DNA of 64,000 nucleotides, taken from Streptomyces phaeofaciens. Lineage in GTDB: Bacteria; Actinomycetota; Actinomycetes; Streptomycetales; Streptomycetaceae. Below the pieces are notes generated by a model, which did no database searches, was not told where the DNA came from, and saw only the letters and a program-made list of their open reading frames with translations. Positions within the stretch are counted from its first letter, which is position 1. Each line of letters begins with the position of its first letter. The position numbers and the translations under genes were made by a program. Positions 1-8,713 of the stretch are shown here, one piece after another. Location: contig NZ_BMSA01000018.1 of assembly GCF_014648915.1 (NCBI RefSeq), forward strand, positions 161,766-225,765. Reading direction: 5' to 3'.

Positions 1-1
1 C

Positions 2-493
2 ACCCACGACCAGGACGAGGCACTGACCATGTCGGACCGCATCTGTGTCATGAACGAGGGCCGCGTCGAACAGTGCGGCACCCCCGAGGACGTCTACGAG
101 CACCCCGCCAGCCGCTTCGTCGCCTCCTTCATGGGCACCTCCAACCTCATGACCGGCACCTACCGCGACGGCACGGTCACCCTCGACCAGGGACCCGCGC
201 TGCCGGTCGGCCCCCGCACCGCCATCGCGGACGGCACCGCCGTCAGTGTGTCCGTACGCCCCGAGAAGGTCTGGCTGTCCGACTTCGAACCGGGCATGTC
301 GATGCAGCGCGGAGTGATCCGCGAGACCGTCTACAGCGGCCCCACCACCACCTATCTGATCGAACTCGCGCCCGGCGTCACGCTGTCCGTGCTGGAGCAG
401 AACACGGCCCGCGCCCGTATGGAGGACCGCTGGAGCGGCGGCGAGACGGTCGAGTTCGGCTGGCGGCCCGAGCACTGCCTCGTCCTCGCCTGA
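2..493 (+). CDS. Polyamine-type ABC transporter ATP-binding protein, C-terminal part
   Basis: The gene enters from the left edge and only its last 163 codons are visible. The first residues, THDQDEALTMSDRI, are the switch (H-loop) histidine region of an ABC ATPase. They are followed by the VMNEGRVEQCGTPEDVYEHP segment typical of PotA/CysA-like import ATPases. From about residue 75 on there is a TOBE-like domain, which regulates transport or senses substrate. Walker A, the signature motif and Walker B lie outside the window. The amine oxidase and aldehyde dehydrogenase genes follow in the same direction, which favours polyamine (putrescine/spermidine) import over other substrates, but the substrate is inferred from context only. 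The ATPase would work at the inner face of the membrane with permease subunits encoded upstream. Confidence 0.9.
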   Translation, partial: THDQDEALTMSDRICVMNEGRVEQCGTPEDVYEHPASRFVASFMGTSNLMTGTYRDGTVTLDQGPALPVGPRTAIADGTAVSVSVRPEKVWLSDFEPGMSMQRGVIRETVYSGPTTTYLIELAPGVTLSVLEQNTARARMEDRWSGGETVEFGWRPEHCLVLA

Positions 494-522
494 CCGCCGC
501 CACCCGATCGAAAGCGAAACCG

Positions 523-1842
523 ATGCATCACGACGTGATCGTTCTCGGCGCCGGGCTGGCCGGGCTCGCCGCCGCCCGGGACCTGGCGGCCGCCGGCGCC
601 GACGTCCTCGTCCTGGAGGCCAGGGACCGGGTCGGCGGCCGGGTCGAGCAGGCCAGGCTCCCCGACGGCCGCACCGTCCAGCTCGGCGGAGAGGTGGTCG
701 GCCGCGCCCACACCGCCTACCTCGGCCTCGCCGGGGAACTGGGGCTGAAGACCGTGCCCAGCTATGTCGCCGAGCCCGGCCGGATGGTCCGCGCCACACC
801 CGAGGGCACCTCGGCCGGCGAACCCCCGCACTGGTTCGGCGACGGCGACGCGGCCCTGCACGAGCGGCTCGGCGCGCAGTTCACGGCCCTGGCCGCCACC
901 GTCGACCCCGACGACCCCTGGTCGCACCCGGACGCGGCCGCCCTGGACCGGCTGTCCGTGGGCGCCTGGCTGCGTTCCCGGCACGCCACACCCGCCGTCG
1001 TCCGCCTGTGGGAGATCGGCCAGCTGGCACTCGCCGGAGGCTCCTACGAGCGGATCTCCCTGCTGGCCGCCCTGCGCAAGAGCGCGGCCGTCCCCGCCTC
1101 CGGACCGGGCGACTACGACTACGACGACTGGGAAGGGCTGCGGCTCGCCGAGGGCTCGGCGACCCTGGCCGAGGTGATGGGCCGCGAACTCGGCGCGCGC
1201 GTCCGCCTCGGCGCCCCCGTCGCGGCCCTGGACATCCGCCCCGGCCGCTGTACCGTCCGCCTGGCCGGCGGCGAGGTCCTCACCGCCGGGGCCGTGGTGA
1301 GCGCCCTGCCCGTGGGACCGCTGCGGTCCGTCGCCGTCACCGGCGTGAGCGAGGCCCGCCTCGCCTCCCTGCACCGGCAACGCCACGCGACGGCCGCCAA
1401 GTTCGCCGCCGTCTACGACCGCCCCTTCTGGCGCGCGGACGACCTGAACGGCCTCTCCGAGTCCGAGGGCGTCCTCGGCAGCACCTGGCCCCAGAACGAG
1501 GGCGTCCTGTCCGCGCTGATCCCGCCCGAACGCTACGGCGTCCTGCTGGGCACCCCGCCCCACCTGCGCACCCCCGAACTGCTCGCCGAGATCGCCGCCC
1601 TGTACGGCGACGAGGCCCGCCGCCCGCTCGCCTGCCACCTGCGGCTGTGGGGCAGCGACCCCTGGACCCAGGGCTACGTCACCCAGTGGCCGCCGGGTGA
1701 GGTGATGGCCGTCGGCCCGCTCCACGGCACCCACGAACCCCCGTTCTACGTCTGCGGATCCGACCAGTGGGTCGCCGGATACATGGAAGGCGCCGTCCGC
1801 ACCGGCCGCGCCGCAGCGAAGGAGGCACTGCGCCGTGGCTGA
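523..1842 (+). CDS. Flavin monoamine oxidase family protein
   Basis: A 439-aa FAD enzyme of the amine oxidase family, expected to oxidise a primary amine or polyamine to the aldehyde, releasing ammonia and hydrogen peroxide. The N-terminus carries the dinucleotide-binding fingerprint (VIVLGAGLAGLAAARDLA) followed by LEARDRVGGRV, the second FAD contact of this family. Near the C-terminus, YVCGSDQWVAGYMEGAVRTG is the usual FAD-closing segment with its Gly-Tyr-Met-Glu-Gly core. The ATG at 523 was chosen because it sits directly before the Rossmann strand; the frame is open far upstream but that part is noncoding-like. It lies 29 nt after the ABC ATPase and overlaps the following aldehyde dehydrogenase by 8 nt, so the three are probably one operon. 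The exact amine substrate cannot be told from sequence. Confidence 0.9.
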   Translation: MHHDVIVLGAGLAGLAAARDLAAAGADVLVLEARDRVGGRVEQARLPDGRTVQLGGEVVGRAHTAYLGLAGELGLKTVPSYVAEPGRMVRATPEGTSAGEPPHWFGDGDAALHERLGAQFTALAATVDPDDPWSHPDAAALDRLSVGAWLRSRHATPAVVRLWEIGQLALAGGSYERISLLAALRKSAAVPASGPGDYDYDDWEGLRLAEGSATLAEVMGRELGARVRLGAPVAALDIRPGRCTVRLAGGEVLTAGAVVSALPVGPLRSVAVTGVSEARLASLHRQRHATAAKFAAVYDRPFWRADDLNGLSESEGVLGSTWPQNEGVLSALIPPERYGVLLGTPPHLRTPELLAEIAALYGDEARRPLACHLRLWGSDPWTQGYVTQWPPGEVMAVGPLHGTHEPPFYVCGSDQWVAGYMEGAVRTGRAAAKEALRRG

Positions 1843-3268
1843 CCACGCCCGCCTGGCAACCGTCCTCAACCACATCGGCGGCACGGAGACACCCGCCGCG
1901 TCCGGCGCCACCCTGCGCCTGGTCGACCCGGCCACCGGACGTGTCCACGGCACCGCGCCCCTGTCCGGCACCGACGACGTCGACGCCGCCTGCCGGGCGG
2001 CCGACAACGCCCGGCACGCCTGGTCGAACACCACCCCGCAACAGCGACAGACCGCACTCCTGCGCATCGCCGACGCGCTGGAGCGGCACGCCGACGCCCT
2101 GGCGAGCGCCGAGGTCGCCGACACCGGCAAACCCCGCGCCCGCTTCCTCGCCGACGAACTGCCCGCGATCGTCGACGTGGTGCGCTACTTCGCCGGCGCC
2201 GCCCGCAACCTGCCGGGCGCCGCGGCCGCCGAGTACACCCCCGGCCGTACCTCCGTGCTGCGCCGGGAACCCATAGGCGTCTGCGCGCAGATCACCCCCT
2301 GGAACTACCCGCTGATGATGGCCGTGTGGAAGACCGCCCCCGCGCTCGCCGCCGGCAACACCGTCGTCCTCAAACCGTCCGACAGCACACCCTCCTCCGC
2401 CACGCTCCTGGCCCGGCTGGCCGCCGAGCACCTGCCGCCCGGGGTGCTCAACGTCGTCTGCGGCGACCGTGACACCGGCCGTCTGCTCGTCACCCACCCC
2501 GCCGTCCGGCTCGTCGCCCTCACCGGCAGCGTCCGGGCCGGACAGCAGATCGCCGCGGCCGCGGCGGCCGATCTCAAACGACTCCACCTCGAACTCGGCG
2601 GCAACGCCCCCGTGCTGATCCACGACGACGCCGACCTCGACGAGACGGTGGAGCAACTGTCCTCACTGGCCTTCTACAACGCGGGCCAGGACTGCACCGC
2701 CGCCACCAGGATCCTGGTCCACCACCGGATCCACGACGCCTTCCTCGACGCCTTCGCCGAGCGCGCCGCGAAGCGGGTCCCCGGCGGCCCCGACGACCCG
2801 GCCGCCGACTTCGGCCCGCTCAACAACGCCGCCCAGCTCGCCTCCGTACGCCGCCTGCTGGAGACCCTGCCGGAGCACGCCGAGGTCGTCACCGGAGGCG
2901 GCCCGCTGGACCGCCCCGGCTTCTTCCACCGGGCCACGGTGGTCGCCGGGGTCCGGCAGGACGACGAGATCGTCCAGAGCGAGGTGTTCGGCCCGGTCGT
3001 CACCGTGCAGCCCTTCACGGACGAGCACGAGGCGTACGAGCTGGCCAACGGGGTCCCGCAGGGGCTCGCCGCGAGCGTCTGGACCCGCGACCACGACCGG
3101 GCCATGCGCGCGAGCCGTGCCCTGCGCACCGGCATCGTCTGGGTCAACACCCACGGCACCACGGTGTCGGAGATGCCCCACGGGGGCGTACGGCACTCCG
3201 GCCACGGCAGCGATCTCTCCCTCACCGGGCTGCTCGACTACACCCAGGTCAAGCACGTCATGCTGTGA
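1835..3268 (+). CDS. NAD(P)-dependent aldehyde dehydrogenase (gamma-aminobutyraldehyde/betaine-aldehyde type)
   Basis: A 477-aa class I/II aldehyde dehydrogenase of full length. ITPWNYPL (153-160) and KPSD (180-183) form the cofactor cleft. The general-base glutamate is E253 in LELGGNAP and the catalytic cysteine is C287 in GQDCTA. The late motif EVFGPVV is also present. It overlaps the amine oxidase by 8 nt with a GTG start, implying translational coupling. The natural reading is oxidation of the aminoaldehyde made by the amine oxidase (for example 4-aminobutanal to GABA), finishing a transport-oxidase-dehydrogenase polyamine route. Betaine-aldehyde dehydrogenases share these motifs, so substrate specificity is an inference from the neighbours. 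Confidence 0.9.
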   Translation: MADHARLATVLNHIGGTETPAASGATLRLVDPATGRVHGTAPLSGTDDVDAACRAADNARHAWSNTTPQQRQTALLRIADALERHADALASAEVADTGKPRARFLADELPAIVDVVRYFAGAARNLPGAAAAEYTPGRTSVLRREPIGVCAQITPWNYPLMMAVWKTAPALAAGNTVVLKPSDSTPSSATLLARLAAEHLPPGVLNVVCGDRDTGRLLVTHPAVRLVALTGSVRAGQQIAAAAAADLKRLHLELGGNAPVLIHDDADLDETVEQLSSLAFYNAGQDCTAATRILVHHRIHDAFLDAFAERAAKRVPGGPDDPAADFGPLNNAAQLASVRRLLETLPEHAEVVTGGGPLDRPGFFHRATVVAGVRQDDEIVQSEVFGPVVTVQPFTDEHEAYELANGVPQGLAASVWTRDHDRAMRASRALRTGIVWVNTHGTTVSEMPHGGVRHSGHGSDLSLTGLLDYTQVKHVML

Positions 3269-3614
3269 CTCGCCGACGGCCATGAAGTGGGAGAACCCGT
3301 TACGCCGCCCTTTCAGGCAAAGGCCTCGTTCGCGAGAGCAACCAGGACACCGCCTACGCCGGTCCCCGGCTGCTCGCCGTCGCAGCCGCCGTCGACGGCG
3401 GCTGCGACGGCAGCGAAGGAGCGCTGCCGGCGCAGCCGCCATCGACGCGCTCAAGCACCTAGAAACGGACAGCATCAGCTGCGTCGGTGGAACCCGCGGC
3501 GGACGCGACCTGCGTCCACCCCTGATGCGCACATCCGGCAGCGCTGCCACCGTGGGCCTCCTCGCCGTGGCACGCGGGCATCGCGGACCACGAGCAGCGC
3601 GAGGAATCTGAGGG
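3269..3614. other. Intergenic region with no supported gene
   Basis: About 346 bases between convergent genes. A GC-rich stretch near 3366-3450 contains inverted GTCGACGGCGGC-like runs that could form a bidirectional terminator. Open frames here give only arginine/proline-rich low-complexity peptides, and I see no coding signature. Confidence 0.4.
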
Positions 3615-4385
3615 TCAAGCCTCCCTTCTGAAGACGAGCACCTCGGTGGAGGCGACGCCCATGGGTGCCAGGAAGCTGGCCTCCAGGCTGCAGCCGAGGG
3701 TGGCGAAGAGGTCCACACATGTCCGGCGGGGCATGGCGGCCGGATAGGAGTCGTGCCCCGCGCCACCCTGCATCGCCCAGGCGCGAACCACAGCCGGCTC
3801 CAGGCAGGTCTCGGTCATCACGTCGAAGACGATCCGGCCACCGGGTCGCGTGACACGCGCCATCTCGAAGAAGTAGCGGGAGGCGCAGAGGAAGGTCACG
3901 GTGTTGAAGACCTTGTGGGCCTGCACCAGATCGATGCTGCCGTCGGGTGTCGGGGCGAGACTGCTTCCCGCGGTCGGCCGGGCGACCACGCCGAACGTGT
4001 TCACCAGGTAGTCGGCCCAGGGCGCTGCCGTCTCGTAGATCTCGTAGCGGTCCGGTGAGCACTCCTTCAGCGTCTTCTCCAGGTACCGTCCGGAGCCGGG
4101 ACCGATCTCCAGCACCGCCTGCGGGTCGGCGGCGAAGACACCGACAGCGCTCAGTTCATCGATGGTGGACTGGGTGGCGCCCGGCGTCCCGTTCATGACC
4201 TCGTCGATGTGGTCACCGACCGACAGGCCGGCCGCCCGCGCAGCCCGCATCGTTGCCTCGAACGGGAGGAAGTCGTCGACGCCACCCCGATTCTCGGTGC
4301 TGCGCACGATGTCGAATCCTGTACGCCCCACGAGCCGCTTGATTCCCGACTTCCATGCTGACGTTCCCTTGCTCGCTGCCTTCAT
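3615..4385 (-). CDS. Class I SAM-dependent methyltransferase
   Basis: A 256-aa methyltransferase-fold protein. The SAM-binding motif I is VLEIGPGSGRYLEKTL (around residues 92-107). It is followed by YEIYETAAPWADYL (acidic loop region) and a late ARVTRPGGRIVFDV strand typical of class I enzymes. The frame opens 28 codons earlier, but the ATG at 4385 has a G-run ribosome binding site about 8-14 nt upstream and begins a peptide MKAASKGTSAWKSGIKRLVG typical of FkbM/glycan-cluster methyltransferases, so I start there. Substrate is unknown. The gene is convergent with the aldehyde dehydrogenase operon and no obvious partner gene lies downstream. Confidence 0.8.
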   Translation of the reverse strand: MKAASKGTSAWKSGIKRLVGRTGFDIVRSTENRGGVDDFLPFEATMRAARAAGLSVGDHIDEVMNGTPGATQSTIDELSAVGVFAADPQAVLEIGPGSGRYLEKTLKECSPDRYEIYETAAPWADYLVNTFGVVARPTAGSSLAPTPDGSIDLVQAHKVFNTVTFLCASRYFFEMARVTRPGGRIVFDVMTETCLEPAVVRAWAMQGGAGHDSYPAAMPRRTCVDLFATLGCSLEASFLAPMGVASTEVLVFRREA

Positions 4386-4724
4386 CGGACATGCCCCCCA
4401 AGTCGTGTCCATCCTCAATATCATCATATGGTTGCTTACAAGCTGTGAAGCGGTGAATTCGCTGTGCACCTGTCGAAGGCCTGGCCCACGGTTCCGGGGG
4501 CCGATGCCCGACGGCCGCGCACGACTCCAGGACGCTCGGCCCCGTTCCCGCCCGCCGAACGGCAGGCCGAGGGTGCCATCGCCGGCTACCTGACGGACCC
4601 TCTGTCGTCGTCTGTCCGGGCTCCGTTCACCGGTGCTTCCCGGAACTCCCTCAAGTCGACGGCTGCGCGCGACCTCTTACTGAGCGATCAGCTCTTGGCC
4701 GCCGCAGGCGCACCTGTCTCGTGC

Positions 4725-5070
4725 TCATGCTCCACCGCGTCGGAGGTGGGATGCCGGCAGTCTCGAGCTAGGCGAGGTGTCCGTGCGGATCACCACGTAG
4801 ATTCCGTGCCCGGTGGGGACGTTGCTGTCGGGTGGTTCACGGTTGACCGGACGTACGTGGGGGGCGTAGCGCCCCTGGTCCTGCTCTGTCCGGAGCGCCT
4901 CGTCCCGCATTCGTCTCGCCCCCTCGTCAGGCTCGTCAACTCGACGGTCACGGCGCGCCTTTCGGCGTGCACTCGGGCGATCGCCGCGAACGGGATTCGC
5001 AGCTCGGCGTCGAGGCGGCGCAGCAGCAGTCCCTCGTCCCCGAAGCGGAGCTCAGTCGCCGGGGGCGGAT
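4725..5070 (-). pseudogene. Frameshifted small protein remnant (unknown family)
   Basis: Minus-strand coding signature in two frames: one from about 5070 to 4935 reads ELRFGDEGLLLRRLDAELRI then PFAAIARVHAERRAVTVELT, the other from about 4910 to 4725 reads LRTEQDQGRYAPHVRPVNRE and GIYVVIRTDTS. The switch falls at a GAGGGGGCGA run, so a one-base indel probably broke one gene. No start codon is evident at the 5' side. The family is not recognised; the first part resembles short beta-rich PH-like proteins. Bases 4386-4724 upstream of the methyltransferase show no other gene. Confidence 0.35.
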
Positions 5071-5077
5071 CGAACTC

Positions 5078-5437
5078 CTAAAGCGGAGGCTCGCTGATGA
5101 CCAGCGGCAGCGGCCAGCCGGCGCAGGCCAGTAGTGCACTGCCGTCCTCGGTGAGAAAGAGCAGGGTGGTCCATGTCCGATCGGCAGAATCGATCAGCCC
5201 TGTGCGCACGGGCCGGCCGTGTTCGCGGATGAGTTGCACTGCTCGTTCCAGCCCAAGAGGTTCGAGTCCGCGCATTCGCATGCGCTGAAGACGGCGGTTG
5301 AAGACTCCGGCATGCTGGCCTGCGGGTTGTGCCCGGTCTCCCACCCAGTAGGTGGCGCCGCTGCGGAGGGTGGCCAGAGCTTTCAGGGACGCCTCGTCAT
5401 CACCGGTCAACAGCGATTCCAGCACATGCCGTTCCAT
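5078..5437 (-). CDS. Conserved-looking hypothetical protein, 119 aa
   Basis: The frame is open to 5692, but the ATG at 5437 has a GGGGGTGAC ribosome binding site 5-10 nt upstream, and residues after it look like a folded soluble domain: MERHVLESLLTGDDEASLKA, then ATYWVGDRAQ, RAVQLIREHGRPVRTGLIDS and LLFLTEDGSALLACAGWPLP. There is no signal peptide or membrane segment. The mix of helix (1-60) and short beta strands near the end is compatible with a small regulatory or nucleic-acid related protein, but I do not recognise the family. The frameshifted remnant follows just downstream on the same strand. Confidence 0.55.
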   Translation of the reverse strand: MERHVLESLLTGDDEASLKALATLRSGATYWVGDRAQPAGQHAGVFNRRLQRMRMRGLEPLGLERAVQLIREHGRPVRTGLIDSADRTWTTLLFLTEDGSALLACAGWPLPLVISEPPL

Positions 5438-5886
5438 GGTCACCCCCGTTGGGATCTTGCGGTACGGCACCCTGGACCGCAACCCCGGCAACCTCCCCCC
5501 CCCCGCACGGGGCGTCCCTCCGGGCCCGCGCAGGGGGCCGGTATGGCCGTCTTTGGCCGATCCAGCTAGAGCCACGGACCAAAAGGTTGCGGCCGTGTTG
5601 TACCCCCACGGCCGCCCCACAAGCGCACCGGATCCAGCGGGAAAGAGGGGGAACCACGGTGAAGCCAACCGGGCCCGACGAAGCTGCATCACAGCGGTTC
5701 GTCCAGGTCAGTGTCCAACCCGCCTGCAAATGATTGCTGCTTCCCAAGCGGAGGGCTTCGATGCCGTAGTTCTGGGGCGGTTGGGGCGCTCGCCGGCAGT
5801 GGCCATGCCGGTCATCAGCCCGGCCGTTCGCCGGGATACGCGGGCGGCCGCGGAGACGTATCCCACCCCGCGGCGGGGGCGACCGC
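5438..5886. other. Intergenic region with a small hairpin and a weak recombinase-like trace
   Basis: A 9-bp inverted repeat (GCGGCCGTG/CACGGCCGC, 5589-5597 and 5607-5615) could be a terminator. In the plus strand around 5730-5795 a short peptide LQMIAASQAEGFDAVVLGRL (followed by GRS) recalls the catalytic-domain helix and strand of serine recombinases, but it is too short to call. A run of C (5490-5498) lies upstream of the minus-strand gene. Nothing else is seen. Confidence 0.3.
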
Positions 5887-6225
5887 TCAGAGGTGGCTGT
5901 CGAGAAATTCCCGTACCTCGGCGGTGATCATAGGCCCTGTGCCGTGCGCCACCACTTTTCCCTCCTTCAGCAGGACGTAGGACGCGGCTCCGGTGATTCC
6001 GTAGCGCTTGGTTGCGGACGGACAGCGCGTCATGTCGGTGCGGACGGCCGTCAGGCGGCCCGTGTACTCGTCTGCGATGTCACCCACGACGATGTCCATC
6101 GCCCGGCAGGGCTCGATTGCCTTGGGCCATGTCCCGGTGAAGTAGGCGAGCACCGGGACCGCGCTCATCCCGAGGATGAAATCGAACTCCGCGTCCTCAC
6201 GGGGTTGGTGAACCCACTTCGCCAT
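5887..6225 (-). CDS. Thioredoxin-fold protein lacking the CxxC active site
   Basis: A 112-aa protein that follows the thioredoxin pattern: strand VPVLAYFTGTW, then helix AMDIVVGDIADEYTGRLTAV, then YGITGAASYVLLKEGKVVAH. The usual WCGPC is replaced by W33-PKAIEP-C40, so one cysteine and the spacing are lost, and the cis-proline before the fourth strand (normally IPT) reads GAAS. It is therefore unlikely to be a classical disulfide reductase; a binding or chaperone role is possible. The ATG at 6225 has GGAG 6-9 nt upstream; an upstream ATG at 6252 with GGGGAGG is an alternative. It stands alone between intergenic gaps. Confidence 0.7.
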   Translation of the reverse strand: MAKWVHQPREDAEFDFILGMSAVPVLAYFTGTWPKAIEPCRAMDIVVGDIADEYTGRLTAVRTDMTRCPSATKRYGITGAASYVLLKEGKVVAHGTGPMITAEVREFLDSHL

Positions 6226-6558
6226 GGAAGCTCCAGACCTTGCGTTCGTCATTGCGTCCCCATCCTCCCCCGGCGGCCGACGGGGTGCGGCAGACCGAGT
6301 CCGGTCGGTCGTCTGGCCGGCCGGTGGGCGCGTGAGGGAGCGTGGCGGTTGCGATTCGGCCCGTGGGGGCGTTGCCTTCCATGCGGTCCCTGCGCTCCAT
6401 GCCCTGTACGGGGACGGGACCGGTTCGGCGCGCGAGCGCCGACCGCTGCTCCGGCTCCGTCCCCATCATCCCGAGGTCGCGATCGCCTGGGCTGACTCCG
6501 TCAAGCTGAACTGCGTCCCGCCAGAGTCGCACTACCCGGCCGACGGGTGAGGCTTTGC
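6226..6558. other. Intergenic region with no supported gene
   Basis: This stretch separates two minus-strand genes and should hold the promoter of the thioredoxin-like gene and the end of the lipoprotein transcript. Open frames on both strands are arginine/proline-rich and read like out-of-frame GC-rich DNA. Confidence 0.3.
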
Positions 6559-7197
6559 TCAGGAGCAGTTCCACTGGTGTGCCAGGGTGACGGGCGCGAA
6601 CCGCGAGCAATCATTGGTGGCTGGATAGGTGTCGGAGCCGACGTACGACCACCTGGTGCTGGAGGTGAACTGGAAGAACTGAAGGACCGAGCCCTCGTCC
6701 TGGAGCTGGACCCGGTCGTCGCCTGTCGCGCCGGCACCAGCTTCGAAGCGGACGGCTGCGTACAGCGTGGTGCCGCAGCTGCCGTAGTAGAAGTTGCCGG
6801 GCTTCGGCTGGATGTGGCCGACCCTCTTGGCGTGCTCCCAGGTTTGGGTCACTGCGGACTTCACGTCGGCGTGGACCGCCAGATTCTTGCACGCAACAGG
6901 GACGGCAGCGGCGGCGCTCGGCGTCGCCGTCGGGCGGGAGGCGCCGGCCATCGCTTTGGCGGTGGGGTCCTGGGTGCCCGCCACCGCGGTCGCGGTGTCG
7001 GATGCGGTCACCGCCTGCGAGTCCGCCCGTGTGGGCGAGGCCGAGGACGTCGCGGATCCCGAGGCACTGCGGGCAGCCGTAGCCGCGGCGCTCGCACTCG
7101 CTGCCGAGTCGGAACCGTCGTTGCAGGCCGCCAGGCCCAAACAGGCTACGAATGCCAGTGCGGTGGTGGCCGCGGGCCGCGCGTAGTCGAAGGTCAC
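6559..7197 (-). CDS. Secreted lipoprotein, 212 aa, with Ala/Ser/Thr-rich linker
   Basis: The N-terminus is a lipoprotein signal: a basic start, a hydrophobic core TTALAFVACLGLAAC and a lipobox ending at C25. Residues 26-100 are a low-complexity Ala/Ser/Thr spacer, as in actinobacterial wall-facing lipoproteins. The C-terminal 110 residues form the folded domain, with paired cysteines (C102 near CKNLAV, C140 near YGSCGTTLY, and two near the end in NDCSRF and QWNC) that suggest two disulfides. The domain sequence, with KPGNFYYGSCGTTLYAAVRF, is reminiscent of small secreted Streptomyces proteins of unknown function. It would be anchored outside the membrane. Function unknown. Confidence 0.75.
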   Translation of the reverse strand: MTFDYARPAATTALAFVACLGLAACNDGSDSAASASAAATAARSASGSATSSASPTRADSQAVTASDTATAVAGTQDPTAKAMAGASRPTATPSAAAAVPVACKNLAVHADVKSAVTQTWEHAKRVGHIQPKPGNFYYGSCGTTLYAAVRFEAGAGATGDDRVQLQDEGSVLQFFQFTSSTRWSYVGSDTYPATNDCSRFAPVTLAHQWNCS

Positions 7198-7589
7198 GAG
7201 TCCCCCACTCCCGACGCGATCTTTCGCGCCCCCGTTCGTCGCCGCAGACTATAGCCCCGGGCCTTGCCTGCGGTTCGCCTCGGACCGCATGAGGACGTGC
7301 CTCCGTAGACCTCTGTTTGACTGGCGGGGCATTGGCCCGACCAGCGTAACGATTCGCAGGTAGGAGAGGGGCGCCGTCGCTACGCGCTATGGCGGTGGTG
7401 ACGGACTCCTTTCGGCACAGGCTCCGGCCTGGGCGTCCTTCGCGTTGCCGGTGACGATGGCGGTGGATCGCGAGCCCGGTACTCCGTGAGGACGAGCGGC
7501 CTGGTTGCGCCTGCGAAGACTGAGGGGAAGTCTGGGGGCCACGAGGGAGTCGCGAAGGCGCCCGGGTCTCGTGGTCGAAAGGCTCTGCC
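7198..7589. other. Intergenic region between divergent genes, no gene seen
   Basis: Contains the promoters of the lipoprotein (minus) and the DUF2180 gene (plus). Translations are low complexity. I see no repeat or clear operator. Confidence 0.3.
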
Positions 7590-7796
7590 GTGGACTGCTA
7601 CGAATGCGCTCAGCAAGGGCGTGAACGGGTCGCGATCGCTGTGTGCCGGGTATGCGGGGCGGCTGTGTGCACCGATCATGTACGCACGGAGGGAAAAGTA
7701 CTGAACAGCCCCGCGAGCCCGGGCAAGGTCACACATGACCGGGCGGCCCGCCAGCTGACCTGCCCGGTGTGCCGAGCGGCGGAGGTGTCGCCGTGA
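7590..7796 (+). CDS. DUF2180-type small zinc-ribbon protein
   Basis: A 68-aa cysteine/histidine-rich protein starting with GTG. It has C3-x2-C6, C19-x2-C22, a C-x2-H pair in CTDHV and a final C-P-V-C, enough ligands for two zinc sites in the pattern seen in small DUF2180 proteins of Streptomyces. An AAAGG ribosome binding site lies about 9 nt upstream. Function is unknown; such proteins may bind zinc and regulate transcription or partner proteins. It is monocistronic and is followed by a convergent ThpR gene. Confidence 0.75.
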   Translation: MDCYECAQQGRERVAIAVCRVCGAAVCTDHVRTEGKVLNSPASPGKVTHDRAARQLTCPVCRAAEVSP

Positions 7797-7911
7797 CCGA
7801 GGCAGGGCTCGACTTCCCGATGATCCCCAGCGCTCCGGGCCTTCTCGCCCGTGGCGCGGCGACGTGGCCGGGACGAGGCGAGGGGTCATGAGGATCCGAC
7901 GGCCGACCTGA

Positions 7912-8496
7912 TCACTGTGCGCCGTCGAAGCTCCACGCCTCGATGTCGCGGTAGCGGATCGGGCCCGGGCCGCGACCGTAGTTGCTGCCGACCAGGTGGA
8001 GGCGGTCGGCGCGCCAGCTGCGGCCGGTGAACGTGGCGAGCCCGGTGGCGACCTCCAGCACGCTGAGGGGATCGTCGCGGCGAGCCCGGGCAAGTGTCAG
8101 GTGCGGCCGCAGGGGGCGTTCCTCCAAGGCAACCCCGCACTCCCTGACCAGCCTGCGGACCTCGGTGGCAAGCGTGTGGAGCCCGGTCAGGTCCCCGTCG
8201 ATCCCGGTCCACAGCACTCGTTCGTCGAAGTGGCCGCTGCCGCGCAGCGCCAGTTTCACGGGGCCGCGCCGCGCCGCGAGGTCCGCGAGCGGCCGCCGCA
8301 GGAGCGGCACGACCGTCACCGGGAGCTCGCCGAGGAACGCCAGAGTGATGTGCCAGTCCTCGACGCGGTTCCACCGCATCCGAGGATGGGTCTCGTAGGA
8401 GGGCCGCAGCTCTCGCTCCAGCTCCTCCTTCGCGTCGTCGGGCGGGGCCAGCGCTATGAACACTCGGACGGTGGAGGCATCGGACTCTTCGTTCAC
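7912..8496 (-). CDS. thpR: RNA 2',3'-cyclic phosphodiesterase (ThpR/LigT family)
   Basis: A 194-aa 2H phosphoesterase. The two catalytic H-x-T motifs are H49-I-T51 (DWHITLAFLG) and H132-L-T134 (RPHLTLARAR), with the family spacing of roughly 80 residues. It begins VRVFIALAPPDDAKEELE, the usual first strand and helix. The enzyme hydrolyses 2',3'-cyclic phosphate ends or ligates tRNA half-like substrates. The frame is open to 8754, but the upstream part runs over the remains of other genes, so the GTG at 8496 right before the conserved domain is preferred although its ribosome binding site is weak. Confidence 0.85.
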   Translation of the reverse strand: MNEESDASTVRVFIALAPPDDAKEELERELRPSYETHPRMRWNRVEDWHITLAFLGELPVTVVPLLRRPLADLAARRGPVKLALRGSGHFDERVLWTGIDGDLTGLHTLATEVRRLVRECGVALEERPLRPHLTLARARRDDPLSVLEVATGLATFTGRSWRADRLHLVGSNYGRGPGPIRYRDIEAWSFDGAQ

Positions 8497-8579
8497 ACAG
8501 GACTTCGTACACCATCCGGCGAGCCCGGAACGAACCAGGGCAGTATGCCGCTGAGCTGCGTCGCCGCCCCACTCCCTGG

Positions 8580-8706
8580 TGTCTTGTCCGCTGACAGGCC
8601 TTTCGGACAGGTGTTGTCGGAGGCGAAGACGAGCCGATGTCGAACTCGCCCGGCTTGATCGTGGTGACGTCGGCGCCGACCTCCTCGACGATGCCGACGG
8701 GGCGGG
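8580..8706 (-). pseudogene. Zinc alcohol dehydrogenase fragment, frameshifted
   Basis: The minus strand reads VGIVEEVGADVTTIKPGEFD and then, in a second frame, VFASDNTCPKG. These match the consecutive GxVxxVGxxVTxxKPGDxVIGSFFASDNTC region of zinc-dependent alcohol dehydrogenases. The catalytic domain start and the whole cofactor domain are missing, so this is a relic. It lies immediately downstream of a cupin relic on the same strand. Confidence 0.6.
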
Positions 8707-8713
8707 CCTCGGG

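Noticed and set aside
352..2130. 592-codon minus-strand open frame opposite the amine oxidase
   Set aside because: It overlaps two well-supported plus-strand genes and its product is low-complexity Ala/Gly/Arg, a shadow of GC-rich coding DNA.
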